Part shown: one piece after another, positions 47,271 through 57,259 of the stretch | How positions within the stretch are numbered: the stretch's first letter is position 1 | Layout: each line of letters begins with the position of its first letter | The notes under the pieces: model-generated | The model's input: the letters and a program-made list of their open reading frames with translations, nothing else | The model's database searches: none | Told to the model about the DNA's origin: nothing | Source: Bactrocera neohumeralis | Taxonomy: Eukaryota; Arthropoda; Insecta; Diptera; Tephritidae | Direction: 5' to 3' | Assembly: GCF_024586455.1 (NCBI RefSeq) | Contig: NC_065919.1 | Location: forward strand, 20,950,017-21,014,016 | DNA: 64,000 nucleotides | Translations under genes and position numbers: made by a program

Positions 47271-47639
47271 TTTACTGAAGGCGTTGGCGTCTACTAAATG
47301 ACCGCAAGTGTAAATTCAATTGTTGATGAACTCACATAAAACTTGCCATAATTAATTTGTTAGTGTGTACATCAATAAAAAAAAAACATTGATAGTAATG
47401 ACGTCACGTAAGCGCGCGCTAAAAAGAAACAAAACAGCAACAGAATATAATAATAAAAACAAATAAAGAGTGAAATTTGAGTGAAAGAGAAATAAAATAA
47501 ATTCATATTAGAGTAAAAATGGGGAGGGAGACAACGTGCTATTTGGCGCGTATGCTTCATTCATACTTTCCTTACTTTTTTAAAGAAAAAACACACAAAC
47601 TTCAAATGTAGTGGAGAGTATTTATTATAGCTCGAAAGA
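47271..47639. other. gish intron, no recognised feature
   Basis: AT-rich spacer with an A-rich run at 47372-47390 and AAATAAA-type words. Nothing is identified. Confidence 0.5.
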
Positions 47640-48870
47640 AAATTCGTTGGCATTTATTTTTTGAAGATTTCAAATGTTGGTCTCAGTTGGTCCATCCGTT
47701 GAGTCCAATTTTCGATGACTCGTTCGAGCGAATGACACGAGTCATGTTTTGCTCCAAGACCTGAAACGAAGCGGTATTGTCCGCATAGATTTTAGACTTT
47801 AAATATCCTCACAAGAAAAAGTCTAACGGTGTGATATCACACGAGCTTGGTGGTTAATCGACCAGCCCAAAACGCGAAATTATCTGCCCAACGAAGTGTT
47901 CTCTCAATAAATGCATTGAATAATGCGATGCGTGGCATAATGCGTGGAAGTGACTCCATCTTATTGAAACCAAGTATCGCCGAGATCACTAGCTTCTATT
48001 TCAGGCATCAAATAGTCGGTTATCATGGCACGATAACGGTCGCCAATGACGGTTACGTTCTCACCGACATCATTTTGGAAGAAATATGAACCGATGATTC
48101 CACTGGTCCACAAACCACACCAAACCGTTGTTTTTTCTGGATGAAATTACAGCTCTTGAATCTCTTCATGTTGGTCTTCGTTTGGCTTTATAATACCGTC
48201 CCGGGATTTCGAGAATAAAATGGGTATGGTCGGATAGAGGAGGTTCTCCAGGTCAAGAATATATACAGTGAATATTTGAACAATAAATTTAATATTATTA
48301 TAAACCCATTTTTGCACTATATAATGTAAAATAAATGTGTACAAACGATTTAATGAAGTGAACATAAAAATTAAAAATATAAGTGTAAAAGTAATTTTAA
48401 ATCGAAAGAATATGTATATATAGCAGCCCTTTAAATAAATGTGTACAAACGATTTAATTTTATCAATACTTTAAAAATATAAGTGTAAAAGTAATTATAA
48501 ATCAAAAGAATATGTAATTTAAATAGTGGTAATTATATTCTTGATCTGGAGAACCTCCTCTATCCCACCATACCTATTTTTTCCCAAATCCTGGGACGGT
48601 ATACTAAAGTTTTCCCTCCAAATGTTTTATATACAAATGGAGTCAAAAAATGGACCTCATCGCTGAACAAAATTTGGCTCGAAAACGTCGGATATTCTTG
48701 GAATTTTTCAAGAGCCCATAGAGTGAAGCGAGCGGTTTTAGTTCTTGCACAAGCTTTATTCTGTATGCTTTCAATTTAAGATCTGGACGTAAAATGCGCC
48801 AAGTCGTTCCATACGTCAGTCCGAGTTGCTGCGAAAGGCGTTAATGATTTTGTAGTATCATCATTTCAAT
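47640..48870 (-). pseudogene. rosa-like mariner (DD41D), split by a MITE
   Basis: Left part (47640-48193), minus strand: KPNEDQHEEIQEL, GIIGSYFFQNDVGENVTVIG, DRYRAMITDYLMPEIEASDL, a QDGVTSTH-like block, LLREHFVGQIISRFGLVD, SCDITPLDFFL and the ERVIENWTQRMDQLR tail. Right part (48602-48870): SNSD..MERLG, the KLKAYKIKLVQ..LE region and LFEKFQEYPTFSSQILFSD (first Asp region). Both parts align with the 34.9-kb copy and are separated only by a 404-bp insertion. Frameshifts make it inactive. Confidence 0.88.
48196..48599. mobile_element. 404-bp MITE with TA target duplication
   Basis: Inverted termini CCGTCCCGGGATTT and AAATCCTGGGACGG continue inward with imperfect pairing for about 68 bases (TATGGT.GGATAGAGGAGGTT and its complement). 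TA flanks both ends, as expected for Tc1/mariner-mobilised elements. Inside, a segment of about 75-80 bases is duplicated in direct order (AAATGTGTACAAACGATTTA at about 48330 and 48436). The element sits inside a rosa-like transposase pseudogene. Confidence 0.9.
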
Positions 48871-49489
48871 CGATAATTAAACTCATATATATAGCACATC
48901 CTAAATGTCGTCTATAAACGGTCAAAGACTGCCGCATAGGTAAATTTCTATAGCTAAACTCTCACTCCTATATGACATGTCTTTAGTCACTTCCAATCGT
49001 AAGGCGTAACAAATTTTATGTGTTATATTCTTCATTGCATTGTTAACGAAGCGAAATTTTCCTTTTTTTTATTTAAGAACCACTCAATAAGCATGCACAT
49101 GTTTTTTTATGATGTATGCTATAAAGTTACAATTTTTCAAAGTCGGCCGACATGCAGGCGTTTTTATGCATTCTTTTATTTCTCTTTGCTTTGCGTTTTG
49201 TGCCTCGTTCTGCTTTCACGCCTGCGTCGTTGTTGGCTAGAATTTCCCGCACAAAAAAAAAAAAATTAAAGAACAAGAAAAAACGTTAACTTCGGCTGTA
49301 TTCTGTATTTTGATCGGTCCGTTTGTATGGTTAGACCTAACCGGTCCGAAACTTTTGTTTTCGGATATTGTAGAGTTCTTTTAGAAAATAGTCTATGTTA
49401 AAATTTGAACAGATAATTTGTCAAATAAAGTAATTTCGATATACAATTCTAATTTATTCAAGTCTTACATTTTTAAAATAAAAAAAAAC
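48871..49489. other. gish intron, no recognised feature
   Basis: AT-rich unique sequence with A runs at 49249-49266 and near 49480. No exon or named element is seen. Confidence 0.5.
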
Positions 49490-50870
49490 AAGTAAGGAGA
49501 GGCTAGGTTCGGGTATAACCGAATATTTCATACTCTTGCAACTTGATCCGATTCAAACCATTTTTCATACACAGAGATATAACGGGTTTTGCAATAAGAG
49601 CGCTACAAATAAAACAAAAGCGGTTTGCGATATCAATGAAATTCTTTATTACTCTAAAAGTACATTCGATGCCATGATGTATGGAACTTGACTTCGTTTG
49701 CATGTCCACCACGGTCACGCTTGCAGAAGTCCAGACGCTGAACCCAATTTGCGACGGTTTTCAAGCATAAATCGGCCGATACTGCTGTAATTTACCGGTC
49801 GATATTCGTAAGAAGTTTATCAATCGTCGCTGGCTTTTTGGCATAGATCATAGACTTGACGCAGCCCCACAGGAAATAATCCAACGGCGTCAAATCGCAC
49901 GACCGAGGCGGCCCATTGATTGAGCAATTTCGTGAGTTAAGACGTTACCAAACTTGGTTTTCAATAAATCGATTGTGTGACATTCGCTGTGTGGCTTGTG
50001 GCGTGGTCCTGTTGGGACCACATATTGTCCAAGTCCATAGCAACCAATTCAAGCTATTCGGCTATAATTGAGCGGTAGCGATTCCCATTCACAGTATCCT
50101 GCTAGTCTTGATCATCACGAAAGATGTACGGCTCAATGACTGCGGCGGCCCATAAACCGAGGCATAAACCGGGATGCAATGGTGACTCATGGAGTTCATG
50201 GGGATTGCTGCCTGACCAATAACGCATATTTTGCTTACCTACGAAGCCATTCAGCCAAAAATGAACTGTTCAGAGAAATTCACGAACATACGACAATTCT
50301 GGTTCGATCAATCTGCTTTAGTTCTTGCGTTAATTTGATCTTATAATGATGTATGCCCAGAAATTTTCGCAAAATTTGCCAACCAACGCTTCAGAACGTC
50401 GTAAGAGAGACAGATTTGGGTCTTTCTGAGTTGATACGCAAGCGGCTGCAATATTCTCGACACTACGGACACCTCTTTGTCTCACTGGCACGGCAACATT
50501 TTGTACTGTGCCTGTGGATTCAAACTTTTTCCCTATACGCTCAAGTGTTGATCTGACAGAACGATTATGACGACCATAAATTGGACGTAGCGCTCTTAAA
50601 GTTGAGGCCACTGACTCCGAATTTCGTTAGTAAATTTTTAATAATTTCGAGTCGTTGTTCGATCGTATATCTTTCCATGATGAAATGGCAAATGTTACTG
50701 AAAAGAATTGTCAAAAGAGCTGGGAAAAATATGGCGTCATTTGCTGTCCCTATCGGTCTACTTTTGAAAAATCTATGCCATATCTTAATTTTGTGCTTAG
50801 TTATGCTACTTTATACGTTTTCGGTTAAAGCGTTTTGTGGGTGTGGCAGTGGCCCGCTTACAACGCCCAT
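49490..50870 (-). mobile_element. broken mini-me/DINE-like copy interrupted by a mariner
   Basis: AACAAGTAAGGAGAGGCTAG, GTTCGGGTATAACCGAATAT and TTCATACTCTTGCA at 49489-49535 match the terminus of copy 3. On the far side of a mariner (50790-50865), CTTAGTTATGCTACTTTATA, CGTTTTCGGTT and GTGGGTGTGGCAGTGGCC match its interior in the same orientation. About half of the repeat is missing. Confidence 0.6.
49580..50740 (-). pseudogene. rosa-like mariner (DD41D), divergent copy
   Basis: Minus strand from 50680: MERYTIEQRLEIIKNLLTKF, ALRPIYGRHNRSVRSTLERI, GKKFESTGTVQNVAVPVRQR, SVENIAAACVSTQKDPNLSL, LRRSEALVGKFCENF, KIKLTQELKQID, a FLAEW..KYALLV block and the FRDDQDW and WVP..P regions in shifted frames. 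HTIDLLKTKFGNVLTHEIAQ, a PPRSCDLTPLDYFL equivalent and a WVQRLDFCKRDRGGHANEVK-type tail follow. Its sequence is clearly separate from the 34.9-kb subfamily. Many stops. Confidence 0.85.
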
Positions 50871-50911
50871 TTACGAAGTCATACTTTTATGCTAATTTTT
50901 ATTCAATTATT

Positions 50912-51988
50912 GTACTCTCGCAACAATGTTGCTAAGGAGAGTATTATAGTTTTGTTCACATAACGGTTGTTTGTAAGTCCTAAAACTAAAAGAGTCAGAT
51001 ATAGGGTTATATATACCAAAGTGATCAGGGTGACGAGTTGAGTCGAAATCCGGATGTCTGTCTGTCCGTTCGTCCGTCTGTCCGTCCGTCCGTCCGTGCA
51101 AGCTGTAACTTCAGTAAAAATTGAGATATCATGATGAAACTTGGTACACGTATTTATTGGCTCCATAAGAAGGTTAAGTTAGAAGTTTGTCAAAATCGGC
51201 CCACTGCCACGCCCACAAAACGGCGAAAACCGAAAACCTATAAAGTGCCATAACTACGCCATAAATAAAGATATTAAAGTGAAATTTGGCACAAAGGATC
51301 GCATTAGGGAGTGGCATATTTGGACGTAATTTTTTTGGAAAAGTGGGCGTGGCCCCGCCCCCTACTAAGTTTTTTGTACGTATCTCGGAAACTGCTATAG
51401 CTATGTCAACCAAACTCCACAGAGTCGTTTTCTTCAGGCATTTCCATATATAGTTCGAAAATGGAAGAAATCGGATAATAACCACGCCCACCTCCCATAC
51501 AAAGGTTATGTTGAAAATCACTAAAAGTGCGTTAACGGACTAACAAAAAACGTCAGAAACACTAAATTTTACGGAAGAAATTACAGAAGGAAGCTGCACC
51601 CAGACTTTTTTTAAAAATTGAAAATGGGCGTGGCCTCGCCCACTTATGGACCAAAAGCCATATCTCAGGAACTACTAGACCGATTACAATGAAATTCGGT
51701 ATATAATATTTTCTTAACACCCTGATGACATGTACGAAATATAGGTGAAATCGGTTCACAACCACGCCTTCTTCCAATATAACGCTATTTTGAATTCCAT
51801 CTGATGCCTTTTCTGTATAATATACGAGTATACATTAGAAACCAATGATGATAGCGGAATAAAACTTTACAAAAATACGATATTTGAAAAATATGTAAAT
51901 GACGTATAATGAAATCTCGATTATCACTTTATCATGCGAGAGTATAAAATGTTCGGTGACACCCGAACTTAGCCCTTCCTTACTTGTT
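50912..51988 (+). mobile_element. mini-me/DINE-1-like element, copy 2
   Basis: Nearly identical in layout to copy 1, with a (GTCY)n tract at 51056-51098, GTGGGCGTGGCCCCGCCCCC and the terminal ACACCCGAACTTAGCCCTTC. Differences from copy 1 are scattered substitutions and small indels, mostly in the GTCY tract. This suggests a fairly recent common source. Confidence 0.88.
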
Positions 51989-53054
51989 ACCTTTAATGTC
52001 GCATCAAACTCAACTCATTGACGTGACTCTTGCTTTCTTAGCGAGCAGACAAATGGCGAATCGAAGACACTTGTTATTGCATTGCTCAACCAGCTGACTT
52101 ACTGAGAAACCTTGTTGAGTGCTTTTAAAATTTCCACCGCGTTTCCCATTCAGTGAGCAGCTGAGTAAATTTTCAAATTCCTATGTGCACAGTTTCTATC
52201 AAAAACTTTGTATCAATTATTTATTTTTCTGTTTACCTGCAATTCGATTGTGTGCAATGTCACATTTGCCTCACCTCTCACTTGTCAATGCTAAATTGAA
52301 TGTCAATAAAAGAATGTCCGTCAAATTAAAATTGAGTATAACTGCAAATATTTAACAGCAGTCTGTAACAGTCGCAGCTTGTATTTTTTTGTACTGCTAC
52401 AGGCGTAACAGCGTCAGCTTCCCACAGCACAATAACAAGCACGCGAGTGTTAGTTAACAGCAACGTTGTATTTATGTTGTTGACTTTAGTCATTGACACA
52501 ATTGCATTTTCAATTGATTTTTTATGCCTACATATTGCTAGTAAATGCAAATGCATGCGCGTCCATTAAATTTGCACATAAATATTCATATACTATATTT
52601 TTGCATTGCCCTCCCCTCTCCTCCCTTTGCCACAACAGCAGTTGTATGCGTGATAATGTCCATTCATTCATCAATAAGTTTATTTGCAGAAATAATTTTT
52701 CTCTTTTTGCCAAGTGATAATATTTGTTTGCTTTGCATTTATTAATTCATTTGCAGGTTTCGTTTAATTTATTTGCGCAAAAAGCTGCTAAATTTTTTTT
52801 ATTGTATTTAAAATTTTTCTTGCATCGCAATTTATCGGCTACAGATTAGTTTTGCAGGCTCAGCGTATTTATTGTGTTTACAGATTTTGTTTTGTTTACT
52901 ATTCACAGTTATTTACGTAACTAATCAGCATTAATCAGCGCGTGTTTGAGTTTGTGCAAACTTGTTTTACGAACATGAGAACGTTATATAAATAAAATAC
53001 TACTATGAGCCAAATATACTATAAAACTTTGTTCATAATTTTAGAATTCTTAAT
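51989..53054. other. gish intron, unique sequence
   Basis: Pyrimidine-rich and AT-rich, with no recognised mobile element. Short frames on both strands (60-78 codons) have no motif. It is one of the longer repeat-free stretches of the large intron. Confidence 0.5.
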
Positions 53055-53950
53055 TTATTCTTCAAAATCTATGTCGTCTCCCTCAAAGTAATCCTCCTTG
53101 GCCCCAATGCACTTGCGCCACCGTTTTTTCCAATCCTCGAAACAGTTGTTAAAGTCAATTTCCAGAATAGCCTTCAATGCTCGTAGTGCTTCACGTTTAA
53201 TGTCTTCAATTGACTCAAAACGATTTCTCCGGAACGTTCGTTTGAGTTCGCTTAATAACCAAAAGTCACACGAAGCTAAGTCAGGCGAATACGGTGGTTG
53301 CGGCTCGATATTGGTTGAAAGTTTGATGAAAAACTCATCGTCCTAGCCGAATGCGACGGTGCATTATCGTGTTGCAAAATCCGAGAGTTGTCCCATAATT
53401 CCAAACTCTTTTTACAAATAGTTTCGTCCAAACGACGCATAACACTCAAATAATATTCGTTGTTGACAGTTTGGCCGGTAAGAAGGAACACTTCGATAAT
53501 TGAAGAAAACTGTGAATATATCCTTGATTTTTTTTAAGTGCTTTGACGTGGTTTTTTTGGCTTCGACTCACCTTTGCAACGATATTCGGGCGATTGATCA
53601 TCTGTTTCCGGGTCGCAAGCATAGATCAAAGACTCACCGCCAGCAATAATACAACCAGTGACAACCAGCTAGCTGGAAACCATTGTTTCACAGCCGTTAA
53701 CGCGACGCTGCTTTTCGAAAAAAATTTAGTGATTTTGGAACCAATCATTCTTTCACTTTCCTTAGGCTCAGATGATCTTTCAAAATAGTTTTCACCGATT
53801 CTTTCGATATTCTAACGATGCCAGTAAGTTCCCTGACTGACTTGACTGTTAATCGTCGATTCTCAAACACCAATCCCTTTATTTTATTGATGTTGATGGC
53901 CGTCTTGGACGTCATACTAAACTTTAGGGTGCAATTTAGGGTTACAATGT
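53055..53950 (-). pseudogene. mariner (DD34D, irritans-type) transposase remnant
   Basis: Minus strand from 53910: INKIKGLVFENRRLTVKSVR, ELTGIVRISKESVKTIL (first HTH), RKQMINRPNIVAKVSRSQKN, FTVFFNYRSVPS, GQTVNNEYYLSVMRRLDETI, LWDNSRILQHDNAPSHSART (second Asp), PPYSPDLASCDFWLLSELKR, RFESIEDIKREALRALKAIL, CFEDWKKRWRKCIGAKEDYF and EGDDIDFEE. Both ends of the protein survive, but the first-Asp segment is scrambled and several frameshifts occur. It is the best-preserved DD34D copy in the window. Confidence 0.92.
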
Positions 53951-53978
53951 ATTCCCAGTGTGCCCTAAGAGGGTAAAC
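53918..53978. repeat. 61-bp direct repeat, first copy
   Basis: TAAACTTTAGGGTGCAATTT through GCCCTAAGAGGGTAAAC is identical, as read, to 54654-54714. The unit has imperfect inverted ends (CTTTAGGGTGCA and TGTGCCCTAAGAG). This copy is followed by CAAGTAAGGAAGGGCC, the first bases of a DINE-like terminus that does not continue. Confidence 0.9.
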
Positions 53979-54099
53979 CAAGTAAGGAAGGGCCTCTTTT
54001 GATTCCAAGACTTTTTGAATGGAACAGAATAGCGACTCCATAATTCTGAAAGGGTATGTTGAGTAGATCTGGCCCACAAACCAAAGTTTTCATTTTTTT

Positions 54100-54600
54100 G
54101 GTCGAAGGGAGCATTATACTATATGAAAAAATGTTTTTTTTCTGGATAAAATGGCAGCTCTTGAATCTATCCTCAGGTTACTTTTCGCCCCAAATGTGGC
54201 AATTTTGATTGTTTACATACCCATTGAGCCAGATATGGGCCACATCGCCGAACAAAATTTGGCTCGAAAACGTCGGATCTTCGTGAAACTTTTCAACAGC
54301 GCTGTACGCTTTCAATTTAAGATCTCGACGTAAAGTGCACCAATTCGGCAGTCCGATTTGCTGCGAACGGCGCCGAATCGACTCTCCACGGTCTGCGTGT
54401 ACACTCTCAACTACGGCTGCTATACTTGTATTTTTCTTTACTGCGTGCTGGACGTGGTCTATTCGGTCAAATATTATCCAATAATGAATGCCGGGTCTCA
54501 AGATGGCTAATGGATGGTGTTGCGAATAGTACGTTCAGTAGACCGATTATGTCGACCATAAGTTGAGCAAAGCGAAGTCAAAATTTAATTTGTCTTTGAA
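54100..54600 (-). pseudogene. rosa-like mariner (DD41D), N-terminal half
   Basis: Minus strand: SILRPGIHYWIIFDRIDHVQ, NTSIAAVVESVHADRGESIR, RRSQQIGLPNWCTLRRDLKL, KAYSAVEKFHEDPTFSSQIL, FGDVAHIWLNGYVNNQNCHI and WGEK. This covers the second HTH and the first catalytic Asp region (FGDVAH). The remainder of the catalytic domain is absent. The fragment lies between the two copies of the 61-bp direct repeat. Confidence 0.88.
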
Positions 54601-54653
54601 AGTTTAAAACTTGCGCCTGAATCACCCTGTAGTTAGAGTAATAACCTAATTTC

Positions 54654-54714
54654 TAAACTTTAGGGTGCAATTTAGGGTTACAATGTATTCCCAGTGTGCC
54701 CTAAGAGGGTAAAC
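54654..54714. repeat. 61-bp direct repeat, second copy
   Basis: Same sequence as 53918-53978. Seven bases later (TACTAAC) a complete DINE-like element begins with AACAAGTAAGGAAGGGCTAA, so both repeat copies are followed by the same DINE terminus, truncated in one case and full in the other. Confidence 0.9.
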
Positions 54715-54721
54715 TACTAAC

Positions 54722-55821
54722 AACAAGTAAGGAAGGGCTAAGTTCGGGTGTCACCGAACATTTTATACTCTCGCATAATAAAGTGATAATAATTTACATA
54801 ATTTTTTATTTTGCTGTAAAATTAATTAGATTAGATCAATTTGTGTACTTTGAGTATTGAATTGTATTTTCATTTCCTAATGTATGTATATACGAGTATT
54901 ATACAGAAAAGGCATCAGATGGAATTCAAAATAGCGTTATATTGGAAGAAGGCGTGGTTATGAACCGATTTCACCCATATTTCGTACATGCCATCAGGGT
55001 GTTAAGAAAATATTATGTACCGAATTTCATTGAAATCGTTTGAGTAGTTCCTGAGATATGGTTTTTGGTTCATAAGTGGGCGACGCCACGTCCATTTTCA
55101 ATTTTTAAAAAAAGCCTGGGTGCAGCTTCCCTCTGCCACTTCTTCCGTAAAATTTAGTGTTTCTGACGTTTTTTGTTAGTCGATTAAAGCACTTTTAGTG
55201 ATTTTCAACATAACCTTTGTATGGGAGGTGGGCGTGGTTATTATCCGATTTCTTCCATTTTTGAACTGTATATGGAAATGTCTGAAGGAAACGACTCTAT
55301 AGAGTTCGGTTGACATAGCTATAGTAGTTTCCGAGATATGTACAAAAAACATAGTAGGGGGCGGGGCCATGCCCACGTTTCCAAAACAATTACGTCCAAA
55401 TATGCCCCTCCCTAATGCGATGCTTTGTGCCAAATTTCACTTTAATATCTTTATTTATGGCTTAGTTATGACACTTTATAGGTTTTCGGTTTCCGCCATT
55501 TTGTGGGCGTGGCAGTGGGCCGATTTTGCCCATCTTCGAACTTAACCTTCTTATGGAGCCAAGAAATACGTGTACCATCTCATTTTTATCTCAATTTTTA
55601 CTCAAGTTACAGCTTGCACGGACGGATAGACGGACGGATAGACGGACGGATAGACGGACGGATAGACGGACGGACATCCGGAACTCTACTCGTCACCCTG
55701 ATCACTTTGGTATATATAACCCTATATCTGACTCTTTTAGTTTTAGGACTTACAAACAACCGTTATGTGAACAAAACTATAATACTCTCCTTAGCAACTT
55801 TGTTGCGCGAGAGTATAAAAA
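54722..55821 (-). mobile_element. mini-me/DINE-1-like element, copy 3 (inverted)
   Basis: Inverse of copies 1 and 2. It starts AACAAGTAAGGAAGGGCTAA and ends GCGAGAGTATAAAAA. Its simple-sequence core at about 55619-55676 has expanded as alternating GGACGGATAGAC units rather than plain GTCY. The first 150 bases differ from the other copies, so the outer portion has been replaced or has diverged. Long frames across it are repeat translations. Confidence 0.88.
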
Positions 55822-56172
55822 TTGTCGATAGTAGGTTCTTTCCCTCGGCTGCAAGCATTGGCGCTTTCTTTTTCCAAAATGTTACCCAGTTATCGCCATT
55901 ACTTTGTTTGAGCGCTCGATTTTTAGTGGAAATAACTGCAACAGCGGGTATGGTTGACCTATTTGCTTTTTCCATCATCGCGTTCATTGAGTTAACGCAA
56001 TATCCAACACAACTGTAATCATCCATCCATTAACAGTACGTTTGTATGTATGTATGTTTCGTCGACTCGCTGAGTTTTCACGCACAAAAATAACAAGAAA
56101 TAAAAAAATAAACAATATTATGCCAGAAAAATGAATTTTTTATTTCCTTACTTTGCATTTCTGCGTCAATAG
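55822..56172. other. gish intron upstream of candidate cassette exon
   Basis: Ends in a good 3' splice context: a pyrimidine-rich stretch from 56130 (TTTTTTATTTCCTTACTTTG) leading to CTGCGTCAATAG at 56172. Contains a short TGTATGTATG run at 56044-56057. No mobile element is recognised. Confidence 0.5.
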
Positions 56173-56256
56173 GACGACGGATGTGCTTTTTTGGTGGCAG
56201 CGGCAGCGGTGGCAGTGGCAATGGCAGCGCCAGTTCAAGCGGCGCTGATGCAGCAG
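56173..56256 (+). CDS. gish: candidate gish cassette exon (Gly/Ser-rich kinase insert)
   Basis: A potential 84-nt exon between CAATAG (56172) and CAG|GTAGGA (56257). It is exactly 28 codons long and both flanking exon borders are phase 1, so inclusion keeps the reading frame. The phase-1 reading has no stop. It supplies GRRMCFFGGSGSGGSGNGSA then SSSGADAA between ELRL and GKNLYNNEHVAIK. The insert would fall in the turn between kinase strands beta-2 and beta-3, a place where a flexible loop could be tolerated. The pyrimidine tract and donor are strong. Alternatively the in-frame ATG at 56181 could make it a first exon, giving a protein that lacks the glycine loop, or the GGCAGC-rich stretch may be a simple repeat. 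Family membership of the insert is unknown to me. Confidence 0.45.
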
Positions 56257-56801
56257 GTAGGATAACCTGTGCACGCAAACGAATTCGGAGCAATGAAATG
56301 GTTTTTTGTTGCAATTTGTGATTGTTTTAACGAATATTCCATATACTTGTGCGCCAAAAAATTAATTTGCATTTCTGTGTATATTTTTTTGTCATATCTA
56401 TTCGTTGCCTGCTGGTGATGCGGTGCTGATGAGTGCATGATGGAAATGGAATGGCAACTGCGCAGTGTATTTGTATGTCTGTTCGGTTATATGTAAAGTG
56501 ACTGTGAGGCATAACAGAAGTATTGTATATAGGTTATATATATATAGATTATCATAAAAAAATATGTGTCAGCATGAACTGCCATCTACAACAACTATAA
56601 TTTAAAGTGTCCTCTCGGGGAATGCCTGCGTTTTTAACTGTCCAATACTGCGAAAGAATTGAGTTATAATTTTTATTGAGAACTTTATTGAAAATGCATA
56701 TTTCTGTCATTTATATGTAGTTATGCAAAGCATTTTATTGTATGTGCATATAATTAAATATTTTTAAATATATCTTTAAATATATTTTCCTTTAATTTCA
56801 G
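56257..56801. other. gish intron between candidate cassette and VAIK exon
   Basis: 545 bp of AT-rich sequence from GTAGGA to TTTAATTTCAG. A TATATATA run lies at 56537-56547. No repeats are recognised. Confidence 0.65.
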
Positions 56802-56912
56802 GCAAAAATCTGTACAACAATGAACACGTAGCAATAAAAATGGAGCCTATGAAGTCAAAGGCTCCACAACTACATTTAGAGTATAGGTTTTATAAACTAT
56901 TAGGATCACATG
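56802..56912 (+). CDS. gish: gilgamesh (casein kinase I gamma), VAIK exon
   Basis: Exon of 111 nt between TTTAATTTCAG and G|GTATGT, entering and leaving in phase 1. It encodes KNLYNNEHVAIKMEPMKSKA and PQLHLEYRFYKLLGSH. The Lys of VAIK is the ATP-anchoring catalytic lysine and the Glu of HLEYRFYKLL is the helix C glutamate that pairs with it. MEPMKSKAPQLHLEYRFYK is nearly invariant in CK1 gamma kinases. The first two bases complete the Gly codon begun in the preceding exon. Confidence 0.97.
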
Positions 56913-57259
56913 GTATGTAATCGCTTTCAATTACTTAAAACTATAAAAAATATTACAATATTTAACCTTTAACTACTGAATCCTTTCCCTTCAACTAAAA
57001 ACTCCAACTCTGCATATTACTTCATTTAAGTTGCTGCCTAGAAATTAAAAGTGAAAAAATAATCGAAATTTCTAACATAAAATTATACTAATTTTTTGAA
57101 ATAGAAACAACCAAATATTTTTTATTACAATAATTTTTTTTTTAATATTTCTTATAGGAGACAAAAACTTATTTTTTTTAATAATAGTTAATTTACGAAA
57201 CAGAACATGAAAGCTTGTTCGATATACATATATAATGTGATAGCAAAGACTTTAGTTGT
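56913..57259. other. gish intron, start
   Basis: Start of a 2,966-bp intron (GTATGT at 56913 to TAG at 59878). AT-rich with no recognised repeat until the AAGCTT-rich arrays begin. Confidence 0.7.

Noticed and set aside
55503..56018. 171-codon frame, the longest on the plus strand, with Asp-Gly-Arg-Ile repeats
   Set aside because: It is the expanded GGACGGATAGAC core and flank of the DINE-like element, not a gene.
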